From NCBI RefSeq assembly GCF_021261325.1, contig NZ_JAJSBI010000008.1:1-64000 (forward strand): a stretch of DNA of 64,000 bases, written 5' to 3'. The notes under the pieces are model-generated. The model was not told the origin of the DNA and did not search any database. It saw only the letters and a list, made by a program, of their open reading frames with translations. The number at the start of each line of letters is the position of its first letter. The stretch's first letter is position 1. Positions 51,567-61,116 of the stretch are shown here, one piece after another. A program made the translations under genes and the position numbers. The stretch comes from Streptomyces guryensis (GTDB lineage Bacteria > Actinomycetota > Actinomycetes > Streptomycetales > Streptomycetaceae).

Positions 51567-52706
51567 TCACTCGGTGATCGTGCCTCTCAGGTAGCCGGCA
51601 GCGTGACGTGCGCGTTCGAGAACGTCGTCCACGTCGTCGCCGTAGGTGTTGACGTGGCCCACCTTGCGGCCGGGCTTCACGTCCTTGCCATACATGTGGA
51701 TCTTCAGCTGGGGGTCACGCGCCATGCAGTGCAGATACGCGGAGTACATGTCCGGGTAGTCGCCCCCGAGGACGTTGACCATGACGGTCCACCTGGCGCG
51801 CGGGCGCGGGTCGCCGAGGGGGAGGTCGAGGACCGCGCGGACGTGGTTGGCGAACTGGCTCGTGATCGCACCGTCCTGGGTCCAGTGGCCCGAGTTGTGC
51901 GGGCGCATCGCCAGCTCGTTGACGAGGATGCGGCCGTCGCGGGTCTGGAACAGCTCGACGGCGAGGTGACCGACGACGTCCAGTTCCTTGGCGATGCGCA
52001 GCGCCATCTCCTCCGCCTGCAGGGCGAGGCCCTCGTCGAGGCCGGGGGCGGGCGCGATCACGGTGTCACAGACGCCGTTCACCTGCTGGGACTCGACGAC
52101 CGGGTAGGCGACCGCCTGGCCGTGCGGGGAGCGCACGACGTTCGCCGCCAGCTCCCGGACGTAGTCGACCTTCTCCTCGGCGAGCACCGGGACGCCGGCA
52201 CGGAACGGGTCCGCAGCCTCCTCCGCGGTCTCGACGACCCACACGCCCTTGCCGTCGTAGCCGCCGCGGACGGTCTTGAGGACGACCGGGAAGCCGTCAC
52301 CCTCCGCCGCGAAGGCCACCACGTCCGCCGGGTCGCTCACGATCCGGTGCCGCGGGCACGGCACACCGATCGCGTCGAGCCGCGCACGCATCACGCCCTT
52401 GTCCTGGGCGTGCACGAGCGCGTCGGGGCCAGGGCGGACCGGGATGCCGTCCGCCTCCAGCGCCCGTAGATGCTCGGTGGGTACGTGTTCGTGATCGAAG
52501 GTGATCACATCGCAGCCCCTCGCGAACTCGCGCAGCGTGTCGAGGTCGCGATAGTCGCCGATGACGACATCGCCGACGACCTGCGCCGCGGAGTCCTGAG
52601 GGGTGTCACTGAGGAGCTTGAACCTGATGCCGAGCGGGATGCCTGCCTCGTGTGTCATACGAGCGAGCTGGCCTCCGCCGACCATGCCGACTACCGGGAA
52701 CGTCAC
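51567..52706 (-). CDS. purK: N5-carboxyaminoimidazole ribonucleotide synthase
   Basis: 379 residues, ATP-grasp enzyme making N5-CAIR from AIR, bicarbonate and ATP. Start VTFPVVGMVGGGQLARMTHE; ATP-grasp segments VVLKTVRGGYDGKGVWVVET and EKVDYVRELAANVVRSPHGQ; C-terminal NELAMRPHNSGHWTQDGAIT. I use GTG 52706. No ribosome site is present, but TACCCT lies 6 nt upstream, so the transcript is probably leaderless. It precedes purE, separated by the transposon relic. Confidence 0.96.
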   Translation of the reverse strand: MTFPVVGMVGGGQLARMTHEAGIPLGIRFKLLSDTPQDSAAQVVGDVVIGDYRDLDTLREFARGCDVITFDHEHVPTEHLRALEADGIPVRPGPDALVHAQDKGVMRARLDAIGVPCPRHRIVSDPADVVAFAAEGDGFPVVLKTVRGGYDGKGVWVVETAEEAADPFRAGVPVLAEEKVDYVRELAANVVRSPHGQAVAYPVVESQQVNGVCDTVIAPAPGLDEGLALQAEEMALRIAKELDVVGHLAVELFQTRDGRILVNELAMRPHNSGHWTQDGAITSQFANHVRAVLDLPLGDPRPRARWTVMVNVLGGDYPDMYSAYLHCMARDPQLKIHMYGKDVKPGRKVGHVNTYGDDVDDVLERARHAAGYLRGTITE

Positions 52707-52712
52707 ACCCCT

Positions 52713-52718
52713 AGGGTA
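52713..52718 (-). promoter_or_regulatory. Putative -10 of leaderless purK promoter
   Basis: TACCCT on the minus strand, 6 nt before the purK GTG. No clear -35 element is seen. Confidence 0.4.
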
Positions 52719-52902
52719 TCGGCCGCGCCACACTGGCCGGTTTCCGGCCGTTTCCGGGGCCTCTTACCCCCACCTTCCCGGGCTTTTCCGGTCCTCTTCC
52801 CGACCTCTATCCAGCCTGTGAACCCAACCACACGCGTTTGAGAAGGGGGGTGGTTAGCATGGCGGGGTTGACGAAACCGACCGAACGGGGGCCTGCACGG
52901 CC

Positions 52903-53418
52903 ATGGGACATGGTTCCGCCGGGCTGCGAAGGCTCGCACACGAGGTTGCCAAGTTCGGTGCGGTGGGTGCCCTGGGCACCGTCGTGAACTTCGGAGTCTC
53001 CAATCTGCTCTGGCACCTCACGAGCCTGCAGGCCGTGCGCGCCAACGTGATCGCCACCGTGGTCGCGATCGGCGTCAACTACCTGGGCTTCCGCTACTTC
53101 ACCTACCGGGACCGCGACAAGGGCGCCCGGACGAAGGAGCTCACCCTCTTCCTGGCCTTCAGCGCGGTCGGCCTGGTGATCGAGAACGGCATCCTTTACG
53201 CGGCCATCTACGGCTTCGGCTGGGAGAGCTCGCTGGAGCGCAACGTCTTCAAGGTCGTCGGTATCGGTATCGGCACGCTGTTCCGGTTCTGGTCGTACCG
53301 CACGTGGGTGTTCAAGGCACTGCCCGCCCACGAGGCCGTCGCCGACGCCGAATCGTTCCTGGAAGAGGCCGAGGCAGCCGAAGCCGAACGCCCGAAGCCC
53401 AAGGCCCACGCCGGCTGA
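52903..53418 (+). CDS. GtrA family membrane protein
   Basis: 171 residues with four membrane helices: FGAVGALGTVVNFGVSNLLW, ANVIATVVAIGVNYLGFRYF, LFLAFSAVGLVIENGILYAA and a final one around VGIGIGTLFRFW. GtrA proteins help move lipid-linked sugars across the membrane, first known from O-antigen glucosylation. The conserved N-Y-x-x-x-R-x-x-x-F motif (NYLGFRYFTYRD) is present. The acidic tail (EEAEAAEAERPKPKAHAG) is partly duplicated downstream of the stop codon. Likely supports wall polysaccharide decoration. Confidence 0.92.
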   Translation: MGHGSAGLRRLAHEVAKFGAVGALGTVVNFGVSNLLWHLTSLQAVRANVIATVVAIGVNYLGFRYFTYRDRDKGARTKELTLFLAFSAVGLVIENGILYAAIYGFGWESSLERNVFKVVGIGIGTLFRFWSYRTWVFKALPAHEAVADAESFLEEAEAAEAERPKPKAHAG

Positions 53419-53420
53419 AC

Positions 53421-53620
53421 GCTCCGCGGACCGCGCCGGAGTGCGATCCACCGCAGGGCCGGCGAACCGACTGCCACTCCGCCCCCGGGCACCGGAAGAA
53501 GCCGATGCGGCCGAGGCCGAAAGCTCGAAGCCCAGACACACGCCAGCTCCGCGGACCGCGCCGGAGTGCGATCCACCGCAGGGCCGGCGAACCGACTGCC
53601 ACTCCGCCCCCGGGCACCGG
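53421..53620 (+). repeat. 125-bp tandem duplication with two identical 75-bp segments
   Basis: 53421-53495 equals 53546-53620 base for base (begins GCTCCGCGGACCGCGCCGGA). The 50 bp between them resemble the gtrA 3' end and, in one frame, encode EEADAAEAESSKPRHTPA beside the gtrA tail EEAEAAEAERPKPKAHAG. So a unit of gtrA tail plus 75 bp was duplicated. The 75-bp segment contains GGAGTG and CACTCC arms that can pair. Confidence 0.85.
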
Positions 53621-53723
53621 GCTTCGCCAGGGCGCTGAGAGCCTCTCCGAGGCGCCCGACCCGCGTGGGACGGACCGTCCGGCCGCAGCAGCCGGGCCTC
53701 GGTGCGTTTCGGGCGAGGTGTCG

Positions 53724-54998
53724 CTACCGGACCGTCGGCTCCTCGTCCTCGGCCGGCGGCCGCTTCAGCGGCGTACGGGACAGGAACAGGCCGAAGACCG
53801 GCGGCTGAGTCTGCAGCATCTCCAGGCGCCCGCCGTCCGCCTCCGCCAGGTCCCGCGCCACCGCCAGCCCGATGCCGGTCGAGTTCCGTCCGCTGATCGT
53901 GCGCTCGAAGATGCGCGCACCGAGGTCGGCGGGCACGCCCGGCCCCTCGTCGGTGACCTCCACGACCGCCTGGTTGCCGGTCACCCGGGTCCGCAGCGCC
54001 ACCGTGCCCCCGCCGTGCATCAGCGAGTTCTCGATCAGCGCCGCCAGCACCTGCGCGACCGCGCCCGGCGTGGCGACCGCCTGCAGATGCCGTTTGCCGG
54101 AGCTCACGATCGCCCGCCCGGCCTGGCGGTAGGCGGGCCGCCACTCGGCGAGCTGCTGCTGGATGACCTCGTCGAGGTCGAAGGAGACGGCGTTGCCGGT
54201 GCGGGGGTCGCGGGAGTTGGTGAGCAGCCGCTCCACCACGTCCGTCAGCCGCTCGACCTGGGTGAGCGCGACATTGGCCTCCTCCTTCACCGTGTCCGGG
54301 TCGTCGGTGAGGGTGATCTCCTCCAGCCGCATCGACAGCGCGGTCAGCGGCGTACGCAGTTGGTGGGAGGCGTCGGCGGCCAGCCGCCGCTCGGCGGTGA
54401 GCATGCGGCCGATGCGCTCGGCGGAGGAGTCCAGCACGTCCGCCACCCGGTCCAGCTCGGGAACGCCGTACCGCTTGTGGCGGGGCCGCGGGTCGCCGGA
54501 CCCCAGCCGCTCGGCGGTCTCCGCGAGGTCGGTGAGCGGGGAGGCGAGCCGGTTGGCCTGCCGGATGGCCAGCAGGACTGCGGCCACCACGGCGAGCAGC
54601 GCGACCAGCCCGATGATCAGCAGCGTCCGGCCGACCTCCTGGCTCACGGTCGAGCGCGGCTCCTCGACGACGACCCGCTCGCCCTCCTCGCCCATGGCCC
54701 GCCCGCGGATGACCTCACCCTCCGGCTTGGTCCCGACCTCGATGGCCGACTGCCCCGGGATCTCGATCACGGCGAACCGCTCCCCGGTGACCTGCCCCTT
54801 GAGCACCTCCGCGCTGACGGTCCCGGCCCCGATGAGCCGGCTGTCCACGATGCTGGCCAGTCGCTGCGCCTCGGAACTCACCCGTTCCTGGGCGCTGTTG
54901 CTGATGGTCCGTGTCTCGACGATGACGAGAGACACGCCGAAGACGGCGATGACCACGAGCACGACGGCAAGCGTGGACTGGATGAGACGACGACGCAC
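53724..54998 (-). CDS. Two-component sensor histidine kinase
   Basis: 424 residues. Helix 1 at about 7-28, an extracellular sensor region at 30-122, helix 2 at about 124-146, HAMP linker, HisKA with phospho-acceptor His212 in ADASHQLRTPLTAL, then HATPase with N box ENSLMHGG, G1 box DEGPGVP and G2 box GIGLAVA. The F box region FERTISGRNSTGIGL is intact. The signal is unknown. It is downstream of its response regulator, with 95 bp between them, and opposite the POT transporter. Confidence 0.95.
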   Translation of the reverse strand: MRRRLIQSTLAVVLVVIAVFGVSLVIVETRTISNSAQERVSSEAQRLASIVDSRLIGAGTVSAEVLKGQVTGERFAVIEIPGQSAIEVGTKPEGEVIRGRAMGEEGERVVVEEPRSTVSQEVGRTLLIIGLVALLAVVAAVLLAIRQANRLASPLTDLAETAERLGSGDPRPRHKRYGVPELDRVADVLDSSAERIGRMLTAERRLAADASHQLRTPLTALSMRLEEITLTDDPDTVKEEANVALTQVERLTDVVERLLTNSRDPRTGNAVSFDLDEVIQQQLAEWRPAYRQAGRAIVSSGKRHLQAVATPGAVAQVLAALIENSLMHGGGTVALRTRVTGNQAVVEVTDEGPGVPADLGARIFERTISGRNSTGIGLAVARDLAEADGGRLEMLQTQPPVFGLFLSRTPLKRPPAEDEEPTVR

Positions 54999-55093
54999 GG
55001 GGCCCTCCGGGCAGTGGCTTTACGACGACCAGTGTGCCTCGGGCGCCCGACCGACTCCGACCGGCTCCAGCCGGCGTCTTCGCCGGCTCTTCG

Positions 55094-55771
<678 letters not shown>

Positions 55772-55996
55772 GAGGTGATGGTAGTCCGCTCTTGACAGGT
55801 GCTGTGGTGTGATCGGCACCAGTGATTCTTACCTTTGGACACGCCGAGGCGAACCTGTGTCTGTGTGGCGTGCTCGTCGAAGAGACCTTGGAAAAGGTGC
55901 GTATGGTTCCACCTCCGCCTGTGATACGTGTCTCAAGTCCTTCCATATCCGGCACTGTCCTGCCGTATGGTGAAACAACGCCTGTAGCACTGCAGG

Positions 55997-56037
55997 GACC
56001 TTTGGCAACCACTTGACGCCGAAGGTCTCTTTTGTGT
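55997..56037 (+). terminator. Intrinsic-terminator-like hairpin in the peptide-transporter leader
   Basis: GACCTTTGGC (55997-56006) pairs with GCCGAAGGTC (56018-56027), 10 pairs with one T-G, followed by TCTCTTTTGTGT, an unusual U-rich tail for this GC content. It ends 36 nt before the transporter ATG. A short open frame (through LPYGETTPVALQGPLATT) stops at TGA 56014-56016, inside the loop. Confidence 0.6.
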
Positions 56038-56072
56038 GCGGTAAACCCCCACCAGCACAGCAAGGAACGACC

Positions 56073-57578
56073 ATGGCGTCCAGCCTGACGAAGGCCTCGG
56101 TCCGCCCGGGAACCCCCGGCTCCGAGAAGACCTTCTTCGGCCACCCTCGCGGTCTGGCCACCCTCTTCATGACCGAGATGTGGGAGCGATTCTCCTACTA
56201 CGGCATGAGGGCCCTGCTCCCGCTCTACCTCGTGGCCCCGGGCGGCCTGCACCTGAACGCGGGCACGGCGACTGCGATCTACTCGGTGTACGTGTCGCTC
56301 GTCTACCTGCTCGCCCTGCCCGGCGGCTGGTTCGCCGACCGCGTGCTCGGCCCCCGCAAGACGGTCGCCGTCGCGGGCCTGATCATCATGCTCGGCCACC
56401 TGTGCCTCGCGCTGCCCGCGGCCGCCGGCTTCTTCGTCGGCCTGGGTCTCGTCGCCATCGGCTCGGGTCTGCTGAAGGCCAACATCTCCACGATGGTCGG
56501 CCATCTGTACAAGGGTCCGGACGACCCGCGCCGGGACGGTGGCTTCACGCTCTTCTACATCGGCATCAACATGGGCGCCTTCGTCGCGCCGTTCGCCATC
56601 GGCACCGTCGGTGAGAACGTCAACTGGCACCTGGGCTTCGCGCTGGCCGCGCTCGGCATGGCGCTGGGTCTGGCCCAGTACCTGCTGGGCAGCCGCCACC
56701 TGAGCGAGCAGAGCAGCGTGGTCCCGACCCCGCTCACGGCCCAGGAGAAGGCCGCCACGCTGCGCAAGGGCCTGATCTGGCTGGCCGTCGCGGCCGTCTT
56801 CTACGGCGTCGTCGGCGGCACCGGCCACTTCACCCTGAACTGGGCGCTGATCCCGCTCACCGTCATCGGCCTGATCGTGCCGATCTTCGTCATCGGCCGG
56901 ATGCTGCGGGACAAGGACCTGGAACCGGCCGAGAAGTCGAAGGTGCGGGCGTACATCTGGTTCTTCGCCGCCGCCGCCGTCTTCTGGATGATCTACGACC
57001 AGGGTGGCTCGACCCTGTCGCTGTTCGCGAGCGGCTCGGCCAAGAACACGATCTTCGGCTGGGGCTTCCCGGTCTCCTGGTACCAGTCGGTCAACCCGGT
57101 CATGGTCATGACTCTGGCGCCGCTCTTCGCCTGGCTGTGGCTCTGGCTGAACCGGCGCGGCAACGAGCCGAGCACGATCGTGAAGTTCGCCTCCGGTCTG
57201 GTTCTGATCGGTGCGTCCTTCTTCGTCTTCCTCGCCCCGCTGTCGATCGCCGACGGCGGCCACAAGGCCGCGGCGATGTGGCTGGCCGCGATCTACTTCG
57301 TGCAGACCGTCGGCGAGCTGACGCTGTCCCCGGTGGGTCTGTCCGTGACGACGAAGATGGCGCCGAAGAAGTACGCCTCCCAGATGATGGGCGTCTGGTT
57401 CCTCGCGGTCACCGCGGGCGACTCGATCACGGCCCTGCTGTCGAACCCGGCCGTCGGTGGAGTCAACCTCGACAAGACGGGCTTCGTCGCCCTGGAGGCG
57501 GTGCTCGCCGTGATCGCGGGTGTCGCGGTGTGGATGTTCCGCAACAAGGTCAACAAGCTGATGGGCGACGTGCACTGA
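56073..57578 (+). CDS. Proton-dependent oligopeptide transporter (POT/PTR2 family)
   Basis: 501 residues, 12-14 membrane helices. N-terminal FFGHPRGLATLFMTEMWERF carries the E-x-x-E-R-F motif; GGWFADRVLGPRKTVAVAGL and TLFYIGINMGAFVAPFAIGT are PTR2 signatures. Imports di- and tripeptides with protons. ATG 56073 has AAGGA 6 nt upstream. A terminator-like hairpin in the leader suggests conditional read-through. Divergent from the response regulator gene. Confidence 0.94.
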   Translation: MASSLTKASVRPGTPGSEKTFFGHPRGLATLFMTEMWERFSYYGMRALLPLYLVAPGGLHLNAGTATAIYSVYVSLVYLLALPGGWFADRVLGPRKTVAVAGLIIMLGHLCLALPAAAGFFVGLGLVAIGSGLLKANISTMVGHLYKGPDDPRRDGGFTLFYIGINMGAFVAPFAIGTVGENVNWHLGFALAALGMALGLAQYLLGSRHLSEQSSVVPTPLTAQEKAATLRKGLIWLAVAAVFYGVVGGTGHFTLNWALIPLTVIGLIVPIFVIGRMLRDKDLEPAEKSKVRAYIWFFAAAAVFWMIYDQGGSTLSLFASGSAKNTIFGWGFPVSWYQSVNPVMVMTLAPLFAWLWLWLNRRGNEPSTIVKFASGLVLIGASFFVFLAPLSIADGGHKAAAMWLAAIYFVQTVGELTLSPVGLSVTTKMAPKKYASQMMGVWFLAVTAGDSITALLSNPAVGGVNLDKTGFVALEAVLAVIAGVAVWMFRNKVNKLMGDVH

Positions 57579-57591
57579 CGTGGTCCTGGCC

Positions 57592-57633
57592 GAGGGCCGT
57601 TGCACCCGGTGGTGCAGCGGCCCTCTTTGTTGT
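57592..57633 (+). terminator. Rho-independent terminator of the peptide transporter
   Basis: GAGGGCCGTTGCACC, loop CGGT, GGTGCAGCGGCCCTC: 15 pairs with one T-G, followed by TTTGTTGT. Confidence 0.9.
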
Positions 57634-57713
57634 CGACTCACAGTTGAGTGTGGCTGGTCGCGCCCAGGTGGCGGAGCCGCGTACCCGACCCAGCCCCGCG
57701 CCCCTCGAAGCCG

Positions 57714-59024
57714 CTACCGGCCCCGGCGGCCCGGCATGAACGTGAAGACTGCTGCGCCCGACAACACCGCCGTGCCCGCCACCAGGCCCAGGGCCTTCAG
57801 GGCGCCGTGGTCGCTGGAACCGGTCTCCGCCAGGCCCCCGCCGGACGAGGAGGACGACGTACCGCCCGAGCTGGACGACGAACCGCCCGACGCCCCGCTC
57901 GCCTGCTGCGTCGTGTCCAGGGTGAGGGAGGCCTCGGTCCTGTCGGGCTTGCAGGTGGTCGTCGTGCCCAGGGCGTTGATGGTCAGGACGCCCGGGGAAA
58001 GGGTCGACCTGCCGTCCGCGCCCGGCTTGTAGGTGCCCGTCAGGTCGGGGATGTCGATCGGGTCGCCGGACTTGATGTCCTTGGAGTTGGTCGGGCCCTC
58101 GACGTGCACCGTGCCCTTGTCGGCGCCGCCCAGGACGACCTCCATCGACGGCTTCACCGAGCCCTTGGGGATGTCGGCCGGGCTGTTCATCACGGACTTC
58201 TTGAACTGCACGGTGAGGTCGAAACCTCCGCCGTTCTTCCTGGCGTCGATCTGGATGGGCGAGGTCGCCTTCTTCTCGCCGATGGGCGACTGGCAGGTGT
58301 ACGGGATCTCGACCTCCTTGCCGGTGAAGTCGGTCTGGTCGCCGCCGGTGCCGTCACTGGCGGAAGCCGAGGCCGAGGCGCTCGCCGTGTCGGAGGGCGA
58401 GGAGGACGGTGGCTGCGAGGCCGAGTCCGTCGGGTCCGGTGTCGTGCTCGACGTGCTGCCGTCGCCCGGCGTCACCGCGATCGTCGCCGCCTTCTGCACC
58501 GTCTCCTTCGGCGTGCACTTGGTGTCCGTCGACATGGCGTTGACGGTGTACGCGTCCGGAGTCAGCGTCACCTCGCCCGGTGCCGTCAGCTTCAGCGTGC
58601 CCTTCATGTCGGACAGCACCATGGGGGCGCCCTTGGGAATGGCCGGGTTCGTGCGCGTGCCCTGCATCGCGATGTCGGCGGCCTGAGCGCCGGCCGCCTT
58701 CAGCACCCCGGACGGCTGGACCGAGTTGGCGGGCAGGTCGATGATGTCCGGGTTCTTGGACGCGGCCTGGACGAACTTCCATACGACGTCCACCGTGTCG
58801 CCCACCTTCGCCGTGGCCGGCGCGGTGATCTCGACCTTCGTGGTGCCGTCGACGGGAGTGATGCCCGCGGGCGGCACGCAGTGCGTCGCGAACGACACCT
58901 CCGCGGCCTGCGCGGGCCCGGCGGCCAGGCCCAGCAGGATGCCTGCCGAGCCCAGTACCAGCGCGGCGCCCGCCGCACCCGCTCTCCCGCTGCCGACCGG
59001 TGTGACTCTCCTGCGCTTTCTCAC
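57714..59024 (-). CDS. Surface protein with LAETG sortase-type tail
   Basis: 436 residues from GTG 59024, which overlaps the TGA of the next upstream gene (GTGA). Signal peptide with an R-K-R-R-R start; two copies of a beta-rich domain of about 130 residues, the second being YTCQSPIGEKKATSPIQIDA to INALGTTTTCKPD; Ser/Thr/Asp linkers; then LAETGSSDHG, a hydrophobic helix and MPGRRGR. L-A-x-T-G is the class E sortase signal of Streptomyces, so it is probably linked to peptidoglycan. The second domain is shared with the LPQTG protein at 61117. Ligand unknown. Confidence 0.82.
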   Translation of the reverse strand: MRKRRRVTPVGSGRAGAAGAALVLGSAGILLGLAAGPAQAAEVSFATHCVPPAGITPVDGTTKVEITAPATAKVGDTVDVVWKFVQAASKNPDIIDLPANSVQPSGVLKAAGAQAADIAMQGTRTNPAIPKGAPMVLSDMKGTLKLTAPGEVTLTPDAYTVNAMSTDTKCTPKETVQKAATIAVTPGDGSTSSTTPDPTDSASQPPSSSPSDTASASASASASDGTGGDQTDFTGKEVEIPYTCQSPIGEKKATSPIQIDARKNGGGFDLTVQFKKSVMNSPADIPKGSVKPSMEVVLGGADKGTVHVEGPTNSKDIKSGDPIDIPDLTGTYKPGADGRSTLSPGVLTINALGTTTTCKPDRTEASLTLDTTQQASGASGGSSSSSGGTSSSSSGGGLAETGSSDHGALKALGLVAGTAVLSGAAVFTFMPGRRGR

Positions 59025-60100
59025 GGGGGTCCCTTCCTGGTGGGAGTCGTAGGACTCGTCGGGCTGTCGTCGTGGTGCGGTGCGGAGAGCCGACCGGCCG
59101 TGCCCGGATCGGAGTCCGGGGTGAACCACGGCAGAGTCGAGTTCGAGGGGGGCTCGGGAGCCGCCCTGGTGGTGAACTTCGGGATGCGCAGGGTGAGTTC
59201 GGGCAGGTGGAGACCCCGGTGCCGGAGGCCGCCCGCGCGGCGCGGCCGTACCCGGTCCACGATCGCCATCCCGGCGCGGAACACCGCGGCCGGCACGACC
59301 ACGCAGACCAGGAGCCAGAACAGGGTCACGCCCCAGGGGCGGCCCACGCCCCAGGGCTGCTCGGCGAGGACCTTCCCGTCGTACTTGAGCGAGACGGTGT
59401 AGTCGCCGTGCGCGCCCGCCGTGAGTTCGACGGGGAGCTTGAGCTGTGCCCTCTTGCCGGGCGCGATGGTGCCGCGCCACTCCTGGTCCTCCCACTGCGG
59501 GGCGAACACACCGTGGGAGGTGCCGAGTTGGAACACCGGGTTCCTGATCGCGGTGGTGCCGGCGTTGCCGACGGTGAGGACGAGGGTGCGGGAGGCCGGT
59601 GCGCCGAACCAGGTGAGAAGGCCGCTCGACCCGTCGAGCCGGGGGTCCGTGAGAACCGACAGACGCCCGCCGGACGGTTCGGCGGGGAGCGGTTCGACCG
59701 CGTGCCCGGCCACCTGGAAGACCGCGTCGGCCTGCGCCTTCGCGCCCTCGACGGTCGCCACGTGCACCACGCACGGGCACGGCACGGGCGGCTCGGCGAC
59801 CGGCAGTTTCTTGCTGAAGGACCCCTTGGCGTCGGTGGTGACGGCCCTTCCGTCCGAGTTGGCGCAGGAGTTGGTGCCGCCGATCACGCCCCGGGACGGC
59901 GTCGACTGTCCGCAGACCAGCATCATCAGCAGGGCGTGCGCCCGCCAGCCGCTGCCGCTGACGGTGACCGAACCGCCGGTGCCGGCCTGGGACTTGGAGA
60001 TCTCGACGGTCGGCCCGTCCGCCGAAGCGGTGCCCGCCAGGGGCAGCAGGAGCAGCGCGAGCACCGTCGACAACGCCACGATCCGCAGCTTGCCGTTCAC
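59021..60100 (-). CDS. Secreted/membrane protein with neocarzinostatin-like domain
   Basis: 359 residues from GTG 60100 (VNGKLRIVALSTVLALLLLP signal). Residues about 30-125 resemble the neocarzinostatin/macromomycin Ig-like fold (ISKSQAGTGGSVTVSGSGWR, CSxx-type pairs: CGQS..NSCANSDG and PCPCVVHVATV). A second beta domain follows (LVLTVGNAGTTAIRNPVFQL), one helix near 285-305 and a Pro-rich cytoplasmic tail. A role as a chromophore carrier is not implied. It overlaps both neighbours by 4 bp, so it is the middle gene of a coupled trio. Function unknown. Confidence 0.75.
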   Translation of the reverse strand: MNGKLRIVALSTVLALLLLPLAGTASADGPTVEISKSQAGTGGSVTVSGSGWRAHALLMMLVCGQSTPSRGVIGGTNSCANSDGRAVTTDAKGSFSKKLPVAEPPVPCPCVVHVATVEGAKAQADAVFQVAGHAVEPLPAEPSGGRLSVLTDPRLDGSSGLLTWFGAPASRTLVLTVGNAGTTAIRNPVFQLGTSHGVFAPQWEDQEWRGTIAPGKRAQLKLPVELTAGAHGDYTVSLKYDGKVLAEQPWGVGRPWGVTLFWLLVCVVVPAAVFRAGMAIVDRVRPRRAGGLRHRGLHLPELTLRIPKFTTRAAPEPPSNSTLPWFTPDSDPGTAGRLSAPHHDDSPTSPTTPTRKGPP

Positions 60101-60933
60101 GTCACCGCTCCCGTCAACTCGACTTCCGCACGCGGGGTTTCGGGCGCCTCGTCGTCGGCGGTACGGCGCCCGCGACGCCGTGGACGTCGTACGAGAAGCA
60201 GCGCGCCCCCTGCCGCCACCGCACCCGCGGCCCCCGTCACCGCTCCCCACGGCACGAACCGCGCCGCTGCCACGGCCGAATCGTGTGCGCCGCCCGTTGC
60301 CGTCACGGTCAGCCGCACGTCGACCGAGTCCAGGGCTGGGCGGTCGGGCCAGGGTTCGGTGAGACGGAGCCGGTGGCCGGGGCGGAGACGGACCGGCAGG
60401 GCCCGTGGGGCACGGTCGAGGACCGGCCCGAGGACACCGTCCGCGTGCACGGCGAGGCTCGGCACCAGGACCGTGGTGCCGCGGTTGACCAGGTCGTACG
60501 TGATGCGGTCGGCGCCCACGGCCAGGTGCTCGACGGTCAGCGCGGACAGCGCCGGTCCGCCCACCCGCAGCCGGACCGGGACCGTGGCCCTGCGGCCGTC
60601 CTGGTCACGGGCGACGATCTCGCCCGCGCGGTCGTCGTGCGCACTCACCGTGAACGGGACGTCGGCGCGAGTCCGGGCGGGCACCCGTACCCGGTCGGCG
60701 GCGAAGACGACCGGAACGCCGCTGCCACTCAGCCGCACCGTGACCACCCGCCCACTCCGGTTGACCACGGACACCGTGTCCTGCAGAACCGCCCCGGGCA
60801 CACCCTCGGCGTAGAACGACGGCCGCGCCCCGCCGGAGGGCACGAGCACCCAGCCGTCGGCGGCCGAGGCCGACGGGGCAGCGGTCATCACCAGCAGCAG
60901 GGACACAAGCAGGACGCGGGCAGCAGACGACAT
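60097..60933 (-). CDS. Secreted, membrane-anchored beta-sandwich protein
   Basis: 278 residues. Signal peptide MSSAARVLLVSLLLVMTAAP then SASA. Two beta domains (DTVSVVNRSGRVVTVRLSGS, DRITYDLVNRGTTVLVPSLA), one C-terminal helix (WGAVTGAAGAVAAGGALLLV) and a basic tail. The layout resembles actinobacterial DUF916-like surface proteins, but I cannot name the family. It is the first gene of the trio 60933-57714; its TGA overlaps the next GTG. Probably exposed on the outer face of the membrane. Confidence 0.75.
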   Translation of the reverse strand: MSSAARVLLVSLLLVMTAAPSASAADGWVLVPSGGARPSFYAEGVPGAVLQDTVSVVNRSGRVVTVRLSGSGVPVVFAADRVRVPARTRADVPFTVSAHDDRAGEIVARDQDGRRATVPVRLRVGGPALSALTVEHLAVGADRITYDLVNRGTTVLVPSLAVHADGVLGPVLDRAPRALPVRLRPGHRLRLTEPWPDRPALDSVDVRLTVTATGGAHDSAVAAARFVPWGAVTGAAGAVAAGGALLLVRRPRRRGRRTADDEAPETPRAEVELTGAVT

Positions 60934-61002
60934 CCGGCGGCTCCAGTGGTCTTATGACAGAGGTCTCAGCAGGTCGGGCGAAGCCGGCTGCGGGACCGGC
61001 AG

Positions 61003-61078
61003 CGCCCCTCAGGGGCGCGGGGCCGTGTTGATTTGCGGCTCCGCCGCGTGGGCGCGACCAGCCACGATGAAGCCGCGG
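61003..61078 (-). repeat. Dispersed Streptomyces repeat B, inverted degenerate copy
   Basis: Contains CGCCCCTCAGGGGCGCGGGG and GGGCGCGACCAGCCACGA, with GCGGCTCCGCCGC between. This corresponds to the reverse complement of repeat B ends. It lies between two surface-protein genes reading the same way. Confidence 0.65.
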
Positions 61079-61116
61079 ACAACCGACGACGTATCGCGGC
61101 ACAACCAGCGGAGCAC

